Assembly: GCF_904846415.1 (NCBI RefSeq)
Contig: NZ_CAJHAR010000001.1
Coordinates: 1-64,000, forward strand
Direction of reading: 5' to 3'
Origin: Psychrobacter piscatorii
GTDB taxonomy: Bacteria; Pseudomonadota; Gammaproteobacteria; Pseudomonadales; Moraxellaceae
Length of the DNA: 64,000 bases
Part shown: in pieces, positions 9,347 through 17,966 of the stretch
Layout: every line of letters starts with the position of its first letter
Numbering within the stretch: the first letter of the stretch is position 1
Notes under the pieces: model-generated
Databases searched by the model: none
Seen by the model: the letters and a program-made list of their open reading frames with translations, nothing else
Told to the model about the DNA's origin: nothing
Position numbers and translations under genes: made by a program

Positions 9347-9732
9347 ATCCGTATCCTTTGTGTGCATAACAGCGCTATAGTCAGCGTCACCCAAATCTAT
9401 GTGACCGTGTTTACCAATCTAACTATAATGCGTGTTATGACTATTAAGTTCTTGTGATTGTCGCTTGATGTCACATTTTCGAGGACAATATAAAAGAATA
9501 GTTAAGGGCACTGCAAGATTTTTTTTATCATTTTATTCTGAGAGAATAATCCCTGTCACAACTATGTGCCCATAAAATAGTGATTATTTATTGTAAACGG
9601 TTTGTTTCTGATATGAAACAATATATTCATGAAAGAGTTTTTAGGGTAAATGGATATATCAAACTATTGATATTAAACCAGTGTTATCATTTTGATGTCA
9701 TAAAATACGTTTGCATTTTGGCAACTCCAAAA
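9347..9732. other. Intergenic region upstream of the symporter gene
   Basis: AT-rich region of about 390 bases with no credible gene. It includes a 17-bp palindrome TTATTCT-GAG-AGAATAA at 9533-9549, a possible operator for the minus-strand symporter gene. Confidence 0.45.
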
Positions 9733-9769
9733 AAAAGCCAGACTGTCGCGTGTGGACAGTCTGGCTTTT
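9733..9769 (-). terminator. Terminator of fadE
   Basis: A perfect 15-bp stem: AAAAGCCAGACTGTC (9733-9747) with GACAGTCTGGCTTTT (9755-9769), loop GCGTGTG. The uninterrupted T-run is on the minus strand, fitting fadE, whose stop lies about 70 bases away. Confidence 0.88.
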
Positions 9770-9839
9770 GAATTTTTATATTTATCGTCATGAATAATTA
9801 CGATACTCATGAGTTTACGCGTTTGAATTGACCTTTTAG

Positions 9840-12746
9840 TTATACCTTGTCATCTTCTTCGCGTTCGCGCGGCAGATGCGTCTGATCATCTGAGGTTTGA
9901 AGGTGTTTGTCACTTGCGCTTTCGTCGACCTCATCAGGTGGAGCAATGTGGCGACTGTGGTTGTTACTCATACGCTCATTGAGGTGTGACTCTGCATCAC
10001 GATAACGATGATCAAGCGCTTCGGCTTCAGGATTTGATTTCTCAAAATTCGCCTGTGACTTGATCTCTTTCACAGTATCTTGCTCACTGACCATTTCTAC
10101 ATCACCATCGCTCTCATAGCCGTGATTGGGATTGGCATCACCAGTCTGTGGTTCTGTAGTTGTCGTATCATTTAACGCATGCGTGACTGGCATCTCACCG
10201 TCAGTCGATACGCTACTTTTGTCTTTTGCTTCTTTTTTTAGCTCTGCATAGTTTGTTAGTTGATTGACAGCGTTTTCGAGCGTATGTGGATTATCGCGCT
10301 CTTGAGCTTCTGATAGGTGCTTATCAAATACATCGGTTAATAATGAATCAAAGCGCATGGCATTGTATTGAATCAGCACTTCAGCCTCTTCTTCAGTAAT
10401 ACCGCCATTTTGGCTCGCATGTACCACATGGTCTTCGAAGGTTAGGCCTTCAAAGCTATCCTGATGTTCTGCCTTTTTGAACTTCTGCCACAGTGGTTCG
10501 ATCTCAACCAAGGTCTGATAAGCATGCTCCATACGGCCTGTCACATCATCTGGGTCGATATTGTAATAAACCATGGTTTTGAGATAATCGCGGAATGGAT
10601 TGGCAGCAAAATCATCCATAAAGGTATCACCCAGCTGACGTTTTAGCTCATCGCTTGCTGGCGTAAAGATACGTCCACTTGGGAAAGTCACAAAGCTCAC
10701 CACATTGGCGGCCATGCGATTAGGGAAGTTGGCAAAGAAAGATACAAAAGCTTCTTGAATCGTGTATAAGCTGTTTTGTAGCGCAACTTCAGCATGTAAA
10801 CGCTCAGCTTCTGATTTACTACCATGCTCATAAAATTGCAAAATAGCCGTCGCGATAAATAAGTGGCTATGAATATCCGCTAAGCGACCAGACAGCATCT
10901 CTTTACGTTTTAGATCCCCTGCTAACAGTCCTAACGCCATATCCGCAGTCAATGCAAAGCAAGCACTGAGACGGTTGATATGCTTGTAATAAGGACGAGT
11001 AAAGGCATCAGCAAAACGTGGCGCATTATCACTACCACCGACGTAACCTGCGATAAACGCTTTTGCACCGCGGTTAAAGGTATAGCCTAAATGCTTAAAG
11101 AAAAGCGTATCGAATTTTTCAGTCGCTGCTTTTTTATCCTCACTCTGTAGCAGTTGCAGCTCATCGAATAGATAAGGATGACAACGCATCGCGCCTTGAC
11201 CAAAAATCATCAGCGAGCGGGTCAAAATGTTGGCACCCTCAACAGTGATAGATACAGGAATTGCTTGATAAGGTATCGCTAAGAAGTTACGTGGGCCCAT
11301 CTGTACGGCACGACCACCAACGACATCCATACCATCATTGACCACACTACGCATGGTTTCGGTCGCGTAGTATTTAGCCATTGCAGTCATTACTGATGGC
11401 GTACCACCTTGGTTTAACCCGCAAGTCACCAAATGACGGAACGCCTCTAACATATAAGTGTTACTTGCCATGCGGCTGGTGGCGTCCTGTACACCTTCAA
11501 ACTTACCGACTGATATTTTGAACTGCTCACGAACTTTCGCAAACGCGCCGACAGACAGATAGGTCATTTCACTGGCTGAGGTCGATAGAGCAGGCAAGGA
11601 GATACCACGACCCACGCCTAAGCACTCCATCAGCATACGCCAACCGCGACCGGCATTTTCGACACCGCCAATGATGTAATCTAGTGGGATAAAGACATCT
11701 TTGCCATCGACCGTACCATTCATAAATGGCGAGCCAATTGGGTTATGACGTGGGCCCGTGACCACCCCTTCGTGATTGGCGGGGATCAGTGCACAGGTGA
11801 TACCGTAATCGGTTTTGTCCGGATCTCCAAGCAGCCCTTCAGGATCATGCATCTTGAAAGCCAAACCCACGACAGTAGCGATAGGGGCTAACGTAATCCA
11901 GCGTTTGGAGAAGTTCATACGCAGACCAAGTACCTGCTCGCCTTCATGCGTACCATAACAGACGACGCCTGTATCAGGAATCGCACCTGCATCAGAGCCT
12001 GCCTCAGGTCCGGTCAAACCGAAGCAAGGTACTTCATCACCTTTGGCGAGACCCGGTAGCCAGCGCTGTTTTTGCTCGTCCGTGCCATAGTGCATTAGTA
12101 GCTCACCAGGACCGAGCGAATTGGGTACCATACAGGTCACTGCAGCAGTCGGTGAGCGCGACGCGATCTTACTCATCACACGGCTTTGCGCGTAAGAGCT
12201 AAATTCTAAACCACCAAACTCTTTTGGAATAATTAAACCTAAAAAGCCATTACTTTTGATAAATTGCCACGCTTCAGGTGACAGCTCTTTATCTTTGTGC
12301 TGGATTTGCCATTCATCGAGCATGGCGCATAACGTTTCTACTTCGTTATCAATGAAGCTTTGCTCTTCTTCTGACAGCTGCGGATAAGGATAATTAGCAA
12401 AAGCTTCCCAATTTGGGGCACCCATAAATAGCTCTTTTTCCCACCAGCTAGTACCAGCATCGAGCGCTTCACGCTCCGTATCACTCATACTTGGCATCGC
12501 ACCGCCTAATGCTTCGTAGACCGGTTTGGTAATCAAAGATTGACGGATAGGTGTGATGAGTAAAACCAAACAAAGCAATGCGATCGGTACGCCCAATATC
12601 AGGGACAGTGGGCTGATAATCGCGGTAACAACGACGGTAATCAGGGCAACGACGCTGCCCGTAACCCGTGACAAGGACAACAAAAAGATGGCCAAGACCA
12701 CGGCTAATTGAATGATGACTGCCAAAATAAACAAGCCAATTGCCAT
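9840..12746 (-). CDS. fadE: Acyl-CoA dehydrogenase FadE with a long C-terminal tail
   Basis: First enzyme of fatty-acid beta-oxidation, an FAD flavoprotein forming trans-2-enoyl-CoA. Two or three hydrophobic segments (residues 1-65) anchor it to the membrane, as in E. coli FadE. The acyl-CoA dehydrogenase core follows, with CFGLTGPEAGSDAG, KRWITLAP and GGRAVQMGP, then the FadE-specific C-terminal domain. The protein has 968 residues against roughly 815 for E. coli FadE. The excess is a hydrophilic tail of about 140 residues from around position 830, rich in Asp, Glu, Ser, Thr and Asn. AGGAG lies 6 bases before the ATG. It is monocistronic with a strong terminator. Confidence 0.93.
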   Translation of the reverse strand: MAIGLFILAVIIQLAVVLAIFLLSLSRVTGSVVALITVVVTAIISPLSLILGVPIALLCLVLLITPIRQSLITKPVYEALGGAMPSMSDTEREALDAGTSWWEKELFMGAPNWEAFANYPYPQLSEEEQSFIDNEVETLCAMLDEWQIQHKDKELSPEAWQFIKSNGFLGLIIPKEFGGLEFSSYAQSRVMSKIASRSPTAAVTCMVPNSLGPGELLMHYGTDEQKQRWLPGLAKGDEVPCFGLTGPEAGSDAGAIPDTGVVCYGTHEGEQVLGLRMNFSKRWITLAPIATVVGLAFKMHDPEGLLGDPDKTDYGITCALIPANHEGVVTGPRHNPIGSPFMNGTVDGKDVFIPLDYIIGGVENAGRGWRMLMECLGVGRGISLPALSTSASEMTYLSVGAFAKVREQFKISVGKFEGVQDATSRMASNTYMLEAFRHLVTCGLNQGGTPSVMTAMAKYYATETMRSVVNDGMDVVGGRAVQMGPRNFLAIPYQAIPVSITVEGANILTRSLMIFGQGAMRCHPYLFDELQLLQSEDKKAATEKFDTLFFKHLGYTFNRGAKAFIAGYVGGSDNAPRFADAFTRPYYKHINRLSACFALTADMALGLLAGDLKRKEMLSGRLADIHSHLFIATAILQFYEHGSKSEAERLHAEVALQNSLYTIQEAFVSFFANFPNRMAANVVSFVTFPSGRIFTPASDELKRQLGDTFMDDFAANPFRDYLKTMVYYNIDPDDVTGRMEHAYQTLVEIEPLWQKFKKAEHQDSFEGLTFEDHVVHASQNGGITEEEAEVLIQYNAMRFDSLLTDVFDKHLSEAQERDNPHTLENAVNQLTNYAELKKEAKDKSSVSTDGEMPVTHALNDTTTTEPQTGDANPNHGYESDGDVEMVSEQDTVKEIKSQANFEKSNPEAEALDHRYRDAESHLNERMSNNHSRHIAPPDEVDESASDKHLQTSDDQTHLPREREEDDKV

Positions 12747-13048
12747 GACTATCTCCTGTGAAATACTGAATAAAAAGCGTGAAAAATATAAAAGATAAGA
12801 AACGTGTGAATAACGATATTTATTGTTTTGTCTTACGTCATTGTAATGGATACATCGATAATAAAAATATATATAAGCAAACTATAATACTACCTACTAA
12901 TATGAAACAGTTGTCGATGACTATCAAGAGCCAAAATGCTACGCTCTGTCGATAATATGTATCAGGTATCATGCCCAATAGACTCTAATGAAGAGGGTTT
13001 GCCAAGCAGCTCAAATTTGCTGACCAGTTAAGCGATCAGTGTTATGAA
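12747..13048. other. Region between fadE start and radC end
   Basis: About 300 AT-rich bases that should carry the fadE promoter on the minus strand. I see no gene and no clear terminator for radC. Confidence 0.4.
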
Positions 13049-13732
13049 CTAACCAAAAGGCGCAAGGCAGCTTTCGGCATAAGATAAGGTATCGTTGCGG
13101 CCAACGATTATGTGATCAACAAGAGAGATATCTAATAAGTCACACGCTTTTTTTAGCTCATAGGTCAATACATTGTCTGCTGTTGATGGCTTGGCATCGG
13201 TATGAGGATGGTTGTGCGCGATGATAAGTTGGCTCGCCGCGTGGCTTAGAGCGTGCCGTAGTACATGCTTGATACAGACAGAACACGATGAGATACCGCC
13301 GGTGAAAAGTATCTCAAAGTTTAAAAGGTTCAAGGCATTGTCTAGACAGAGGACTGCAAATACTTCACGATGCTCACCGCGTAACTGGGTGCTGATATAA
13401 TCTTTGACCACTTGCGAGCGCCCAAGCGCTTGCCCCGTTTTTAGCTTACTATCCAGATAACGTGTACCCATCTCAAGCGATGCCAATATCTGAGCATACT
13501 TGGCGGGACCGATCCCATGGCAAGCAAGAACGGTTTGTTGCGGGGCGGCAAGCAGCTCAGCTAGACTGCCAAACTGATCAATCAAATGACGCGCGAGCTC
13601 AATTGCTGACTGTGACTGCGTACCCGTACGCAAAAATATGGCCAGTATCTCCGCATCAGACAAATGAGCGGCACCGAATTTCAATAACTTTTCGCGTGGT
13701 CTGTCATCCTCATGCCAGTCTTTAATCGCCAT
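13049..13732 (-). CDS. radC: RadC family protein (JAB/MPN domain)
   Basis: 227-residue RadC-type protein. The N-terminal helix-hairpin-helix-like part (LSDAEILAIFLRTG, GIGPAKYAQI) is followed by the JAB1/MPN metalloprotease-like domain with the metal motif HNHPHTDAKPSTAD and a late VDHIIVG. The historical link to DNA repair is disputed, and the biochemical role of RadC is unsettled. ATG at 13732 is preferred over GTG at 13738, which overlaps the AAGGAG ribosome site. It is divergent from coaBC, the usual radC-coaBC arrangement. Confidence 0.92.
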   Translation of the reverse strand: MAIKDWHEDDRPREKLLKFGAAHLSDAEILAIFLRTGTQSQSAIELARHLIDQFGSLAELLAAPQQTVLACHGIGPAKYAQILASLEMGTRYLDSKLKTGQALGRSQVVKDYISTQLRGEHREVFAVLCLDNALNLLNFEILFTGGISSCSVCIKHVLRHALSHAASQLIIAHNHPHTDAKPSTADNVLTYELKKACDLLDISLVDHIIVGRNDTLSYAESCLAPFG

Positions 13733-13860
13733 TGCCACTCCTTAAGAATAAATTGCTACTTGTTATCTGAGGTAAATACGGAAAATTTTACCCAATTTAT
13801 CTCATAGTTGTTACTATAAGCGCAATTTTATCTTTTCACTTTTTTATTGATGCCACGCTT

Positions 13861-15252
13861 ATGTCCAATATTGTGCTTGCTATTACCGGCGGTATCGCCG
13901 CTTATAAATCTGCTATATTTGCCCGCCTGTTGATTAAGGCAGGCTTTGATGTGCGCGTCATTATGACGACAGGCGCACAAGCATTTATCACACCGCTGAC
14001 TCTGCAAGCGTTGACGGGTAATGAGGTGCATGTCTCGTTGCTCGATGAGCAAGCTGAGGCAGGCATGGGGCATATTGAGCTCGCTAAGTGGGCAGACTTG
14101 ATTGTCATCGCACCTGCGTCAGCCAATACGCTCGCACGTCTGGCTATGGGAATGGCTGATGATTTGTTGACCACAGTGTGCCTTGCCACAACAGCGCCAG
14201 TCATTATCGCTCCTGCCATGAATCAGCAGATGTGGGCGCATCCTGCGGTAAATCTGAATGTACAAACCTTACGTGATATGAACTATCAGATTATCCAGCC
14301 AGCCAGCGGTGAGCAAGCATGTGGTGATGTGGGCGCAGGGCGGTTGCCTGAGCCTGAGCAGTTGTTGGCCGAAGTGCTCCTGTTCAAAGCAATGAACACG
14401 ACGCCGCAATTATTAGCAGGCAAAAGAGTGGTCATTACCGCAGGACCTACAGTAGAAGCGATCGACCCTGTGCGCTATTTATCCAATCATTCTTCAGGAA
14501 AAATGGGCTTTGCCTTAGCGCGTGCTTGTGTGGCTGCTGGCGCAGAGGTGGTCCTAATCGCTGGTGGTAAAGTGGCATTGCCTACGCCGCTTAATGTCAC
14601 GAGAATTGATGTGCTGTCTGCTAAAGACATGCTAATCGCTGCCCAGCAATGTGTGGATGGTACGCATAGCGATCTTCAACTGGATTTTGAAGATGAGCAT
14701 GACCATTCTCATGAACACGCACATGAACATGAACATAACCATCCTCACACTCATGAGCACCATCATAGCGATTGTGGTTGCGGTGATGAGCATGAACTAC
14801 CGCAGGCTTATACTGAACACCAATTCGTAAAGGCAGATATCTTTATCGCGACCGCCGCAGTAGCAGATTATCGTACTGAAGAAGCCGCACCGCAAAAAAT
14901 TAAAAAGACGCAAGATGCTATGAATCTCAGCTTGGTTAAAAACCCTGATATTTTAGCGACGATTTCTCTTGCTCATCCAGAATTATTTGTCGTTGGTTTT
15001 GCCGCAGAAACACAAGATGTCGAGCGTTATGCGCGTGGTAAGCTCGCCGCAAAAGCGCTAGATATGATCGCCTGTAATGATGTCTCACGGGCAGATATTG
15101 GTTTTGCTAGTGACGATAATGCCATGCAGGTATTTTTCTCTGAGCGCTATGAGCGTGATGCGATAACGTTAGACAAAACCAGCAAAGACAAAATCGCTGA
15201 GCGGTTAGCCAGTATTATTGGTGAAACAATCGCTCAACGTCAAAATAGCTAG
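13861..15252 (+). CDS. coaBC: Bifunctional CoaBC with a histidine-rich insert
   Basis: Makes 4'-phosphopantetheine for coenzyme A. The N-terminal CoaC flavoprotein (phosphopantothenoylcysteine decarboxylase, about 1-185) shows TGGIAAYK, PAMNQQMW and AGRLPEP. The C-terminal CoaB synthase (from about 190) shows TAGPTVEAIDPVRYLSNHSS and AAVADYR. Between residues about 270 and 320 lies an insert absent from the E. coli enzyme: residues 280-311 alternate His with Asp, Glu, Ala and Asn, about 14 His, ending in a Cys-Gly-Cys-Gly pair (305-308). That looks like a Zn or Ni binding segment inside the CoaB half, just before the conserved AAVADYR. At 463 residues the protein is about 55 longer than usual. 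No strong ribosome site precedes the ATG. Confidence 0.95.
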   Translation: MSNIVLAITGGIAAYKSAIFARLLIKAGFDVRVIMTTGAQAFITPLTLQALTGNEVHVSLLDEQAEAGMGHIELAKWADLIVIAPASANTLARLAMGMADDLLTTVCLATTAPVIIAPAMNQQMWAHPAVNLNVQTLRDMNYQIIQPASGEQACGDVGAGRLPEPEQLLAEVLLFKAMNTTPQLLAGKRVVITAGPTVEAIDPVRYLSNHSSGKMGFALARACVAAGAEVVLIAGGKVALPTPLNVTRIDVLSAKDMLIAAQQCVDGTHSDLQLDFEDEHDHSHEHAHEHEHNHPHTHEHHHSDCGCGDEHELPQAYTEHQFVKADIFIATAAVADYRTEEAAPQKIKKTQDAMNLSLVKNPDILATISLAHPELFVVGFAAETQDVERYARGKLAAKALDMIACNDVSRADIGFASDDNAMQVFFSERYERDAITLDKTSKDKIAERLASIIGETIAQRQNS

Positions 15253-15294
15253 TGGTATAGACATAGGCGCTGAGCCTCAAATGGTATAAACAAT

Positions 15295-16077
15295 ATGACC
15301 AACATAGCTGGTAACGATAGCACTCAGATGCTAGTGCTGACGCTCATTTTTGCGCTGGCATCGCTGCTACACGGTATTAGCGGACTTGGCGCGACGCTTG
15401 TGACGACTACCGCGCTTGCTAGCATGTATCCATTGCCACATGCCATTGTATTGGTGATCTTCCCCTCGCTAGTGGTCAATCTCATGACTTGGCTAGCAGG
15501 TGGCGAGCGCACTATTTGGCAAAATTTTATCTACTATGGCAGACGCTATTGGCTGCTTGCGCTTACTAGCTTACTAGGTAGTATTCTAGGTGCGAAGCTA
15601 CTGCTATGGGTCGATAGCGCTTATATCCTTTTATTGTTGGCGGCGGTCATTGCCTTTTACGTCGTGAGTAGCTTGCTCGGCAAACAAATCCGCTTACCAG
15701 ATACGAAGCCCATGTTGATAGCCGTTGGTTTTGGTGCAGGCGTCATTGGCGGCTCAACCAATGCGATGTCGACCATCCTGATGATGTATTTGCTCTCTGC
15801 AAGTGACGATAAAAACACCATCGCCAAAGTGGGTAACATGTGCTATTTCTTAGGAAAGATCGCACAAATTATTGTACTGCGTGAGCCTATCATGGCGTTG
15901 AGTAGCGGTGAGTGGCAGCTGATTGCCTTGCTCAGTGTGATATCTATTGTTACGCTTTTAGTCGGGATTCGTCTACGTCGTTATTTGCCACAAGCGCGTT
16001 TTCGTCAGCTTATTTTATTGATTCTAATCGTGCTTGGAGTGCGCGTAGGCTGGCAAGGCGTGACCGCATTATTATAA
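15295..16077 (+). CDS. TSUP-family transporter (second copy)
   Basis: 260-residue inner-membrane protein of the TauE/SafE family, with about eight hydrophobic helices. Two half-repeats are visible (LASLLHGISGLGATLVTT near 20-40 and GFGAGVIGGSTNAMSTILM near 140-160). It differs from the TSUP protein at 7.1 kb by having STNAMS in place of the glycine-rich GPGTGMF in the second repeat, so the substrate probably differs. It begins 42 bases after coaBC and may be co-transcribed with it. It converges on the deacetylase gene. Confidence 0.85.
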   Translation: MTNIAGNDSTQMLVLTLIFALASLLHGISGLGATLVTTTALASMYPLPHAIVLVIFPSLVVNLMTWLAGGERTIWQNFIYYGRRYWLLALTSLLGSILGAKLLLWVDSAYILLLLAAVIAFYVVSSLLGKQIRLPDTKPMLIAVGFGAGVIGGSTNAMSTILMMYLLSASDDKNTIAKVGNMCYFLGKIAQIIVLREPIMALSSGEWQLIALLSVISIVTLLVGIRLRRYLPQARFRQLILLILIVLGVRVGWQGVTALL

Positions 16078-16138
16078 TCAAAGTTGCCAGAACGAGTTCA
16101 ACTCTGAAATTATTCTTATCTTCTGAGTGAATTTAGTA

Positions 16139-17053
16139 TCAAACCATTTCACCAAAATAAATCTGCTGTGCCACTCGAAAGGTATTGCAGTGCGCCTCGA
16201 CCACATCTTCGATATCTTCTGAATAGCCACCGCCCATGACAATGGCAATCGGGATATTGACTGACTTTGCTTGCTGCAATACATATTCATCACGCGCCTT
16301 ACATCCTGCTTGTGTCAGTCCAAGTTTGCCGAGCTTATCGGTAGCGAGTACATCGACAGCAGATTGATAAAAAATCATATCGGGCGCAACCTCAGCGATT
16401 AACCGTGGGAGTGTGTCTTTTAATATCTCTAAATATTCGTCATCACCAGCATCGTTTTCCAATTCAATGTCTAGGTCTGATACTTGCTTGCGAAACGGAT
16501 AATTCTTGGCACCATGCATACTAAAGACAAAAACGCGTGGCTCATCGTGCATGATGCTGGCGTTGCCATTGCCTTGATGAACATCCAAATCCACAATCAA
16601 AATTTTCTTCGCTTGTCCGCGATTTAGTAATAAATTGCTAGCGATACAGACATCATTGAACACACAAAACCCTTCTCCATGATCGGCAAAAGAATGATGG
16701 GTGCCACCTGCGACATTCATGGCCACACCATATTGCTGAGCATATAGCGCGCACTCATAGGTTGCATGGGCAATATAACGACCGCGCTCCACCAACTGCG
16801 GTGTCATCTCAAACCCAATTGCTCGAGCGGCTTTGCGTGGTAGTGTTTGGGTTTTGAGCTGATACCAATACTCTGCTGTATGAGTGGTCAAAATCTCCTC
16901 TTCGCTTAAGCAGGCAGGGGCAAAGAAGTTATCTTGACTGATCGTGCCCTCACTCAATAAGCGCTCAGGAATCATAATATACTTTTGCATGGGGAAGCGG
17001 TGCTTTTCGGGCACAGAATAACGAAAGACGTCAGAGTAGGCAATTTTTAGCAT
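16139..17053 (-). CDS. Histone deacetylase-like protein (class II/AcuC-type)
   Basis: 304-residue Zn-dependent hydrolase of the arginase/deacetylase fold, expected to remove acetyl groups from polyamines, small amides or protein lysines in the cytosol. Motifs in order are GGTHHSFADHGEGFCVFND (catalytic His pair and substrate loop), VDLDVHQGNG (Zn ligands Asp and His), FSMHGAKNYPF, and a late GGGYSEDIEDVVEAH. The length is normal for the bacterial class. No ribosome site is evident before the ATG. It is not next to acuB or polyamine genes, so the substrate is open. Confidence 0.9.
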   Translation of the reverse strand: MLKIAYSDVFRYSVPEKHRFPMQKYIMIPERLLSEGTISQDNFFAPACLSEEEILTTHTAEYWYQLKTQTLPRKAARAIGFEMTPQLVERGRYIAHATYECALYAQQYGVAMNVAGGTHHSFADHGEGFCVFNDVCIASNLLLNRGQAKKILIVDLDVHQGNGNASIMHDEPRVFVFSMHGAKNYPFRKQVSDLDIELENDAGDDEYLEILKDTLPRLIAEVAPDMIFYQSAVDVLATDKLGKLGLTQAGCKARDEYVLQQAKSVNIPIAIVMGGGYSEDIEDVVEAHCNTFRVAQQIYFGEMV

Positions 17054-17162
17054 AAGAATTCTAGCTTAATATTGATGGTTTTTTGGATATACAAATAGAT
17101 AGATGAGCGACCGCTGAGTGCGGCCTTATTGCGTAAACTATATGAGTGAATAAACTGACGCA

Positions 17163-17936
17163 TTACTGAACAAACTGCGTCGGTAAAAAGAATGTGCGTG
17201 CATCTGATTGCTGGCGCAGCTCTGTCAGTAATGTCTGCATGTCTTCAGCAGGGTCCTGATTATTAATCAAATCGCCAAATAGCTCGCTTGCAACCGTGGT
17301 CATCGCAACAACGCTTTGTAGTGAGTGTTCAATGATCTCAGTATCGATACCGACCGCTTCGACATCGATCGCGTTTTTGTAGCGTATTTCCCCATCATTG
17401 ACATCCATCTCTAGGTTACCAATGAGCATGTCGTAGTTAATTTGAGTGATAAGTAATAGGGCAGCGCTCTGATGACTCTCTGGTATCAAAAATGGCAAAA
17501 TGCCATAGATTGCTAACAGTTTATTTTTTTCCTGAACACGAAACAGATAACCACAGTCGATTTGTTTATGACGCATTCTTAGGGACAAATGATGCGATTG
17601 CTGGCTGTCATTGGCTTTGGGACGATAGTGCGTATAGTGCCATTGCTTGTCATTGAAGTATTGTTTTAGACAGTCAACAATGGGCATGTCGCTATGATTT
17701 TGTGGTTCTGAACTTGGGTTGTCAGTTTTGAGGTGAGACGCATCTGCTTGCGCTTTTTCGTTGCTTTGAATAGTATCGTCTTTGGGCGCAGTTTTAGAGG
17801 TAGTATTATCAATGTCGCTGTCAGCAAGTGATGACTGTGCTGGCTCGTTTATACCATCGATTACTGACTGCGGTGCGGAAGCCGTCAGTAATCGTTTGAT
17901 TTTTTGCCATAAGCTGAGTTTATTGGGTTGACTCAT
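17163..17936 (-). CDS. YbjN-domain protein
   Basis: 257 residues. The first about 90 are hydrophilic and low in complexity (Ser, Asp, Asn, Lys). Residues about 95-240 resemble the YbjN/SMAD-like fold: DCLKQYFNDKQWHYTHYRP, then LLAIYGILPFLIPESHQSAALLLITQINYDMLIGNLEMDVNDGEIRYKNAIDVE. Proteins with this domain act as type III secretion chaperone-like or stress factors in enterobacteria, but the role is unknown here. It lies 30 bases downstream of the hypothetical gene on the same strand, so the two are probably co-transcribed. Confidence 0.6.
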   Translation of the reverse strand: MSQPNKLSLWQKIKRLLTASAPQSVIDGINEPAQSSLADSDIDNTTSKTAPKDDTIQSNEKAQADASHLKTDNPSSEPQNHSDMPIVDCLKQYFNDKQWHYTHYRPKANDSQQSHHLSLRMRHKQIDCGYLFRVQEKNKLLAIYGILPFLIPESHQSAALLLITQINYDMLIGNLEMDVNDGEIRYKNAIDVEAVGIDTEIIEHSLQSVVAMTTVASELFGDLINNQDPAEDMQTLLTELRQQSDARTFFLPTQFVQ

Positions 17937-17966
17937 AATAGTATGCTAACAAATAAAAGTTATAAA

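Noticed and set aside
9580-9771. 63-codon plus-strand frame between the symporter and fadE
   Set aside because: It runs through the fadE terminator stem, lacks a ribosome site and resembles no protein.
14698-14793. Repetitive CAT/GAG/CAC tract considered as a microsatellite or CRISPR-like repeat
   Set aside because: It is in frame within coaBC and encodes the His-rich insert; no spacer structure.
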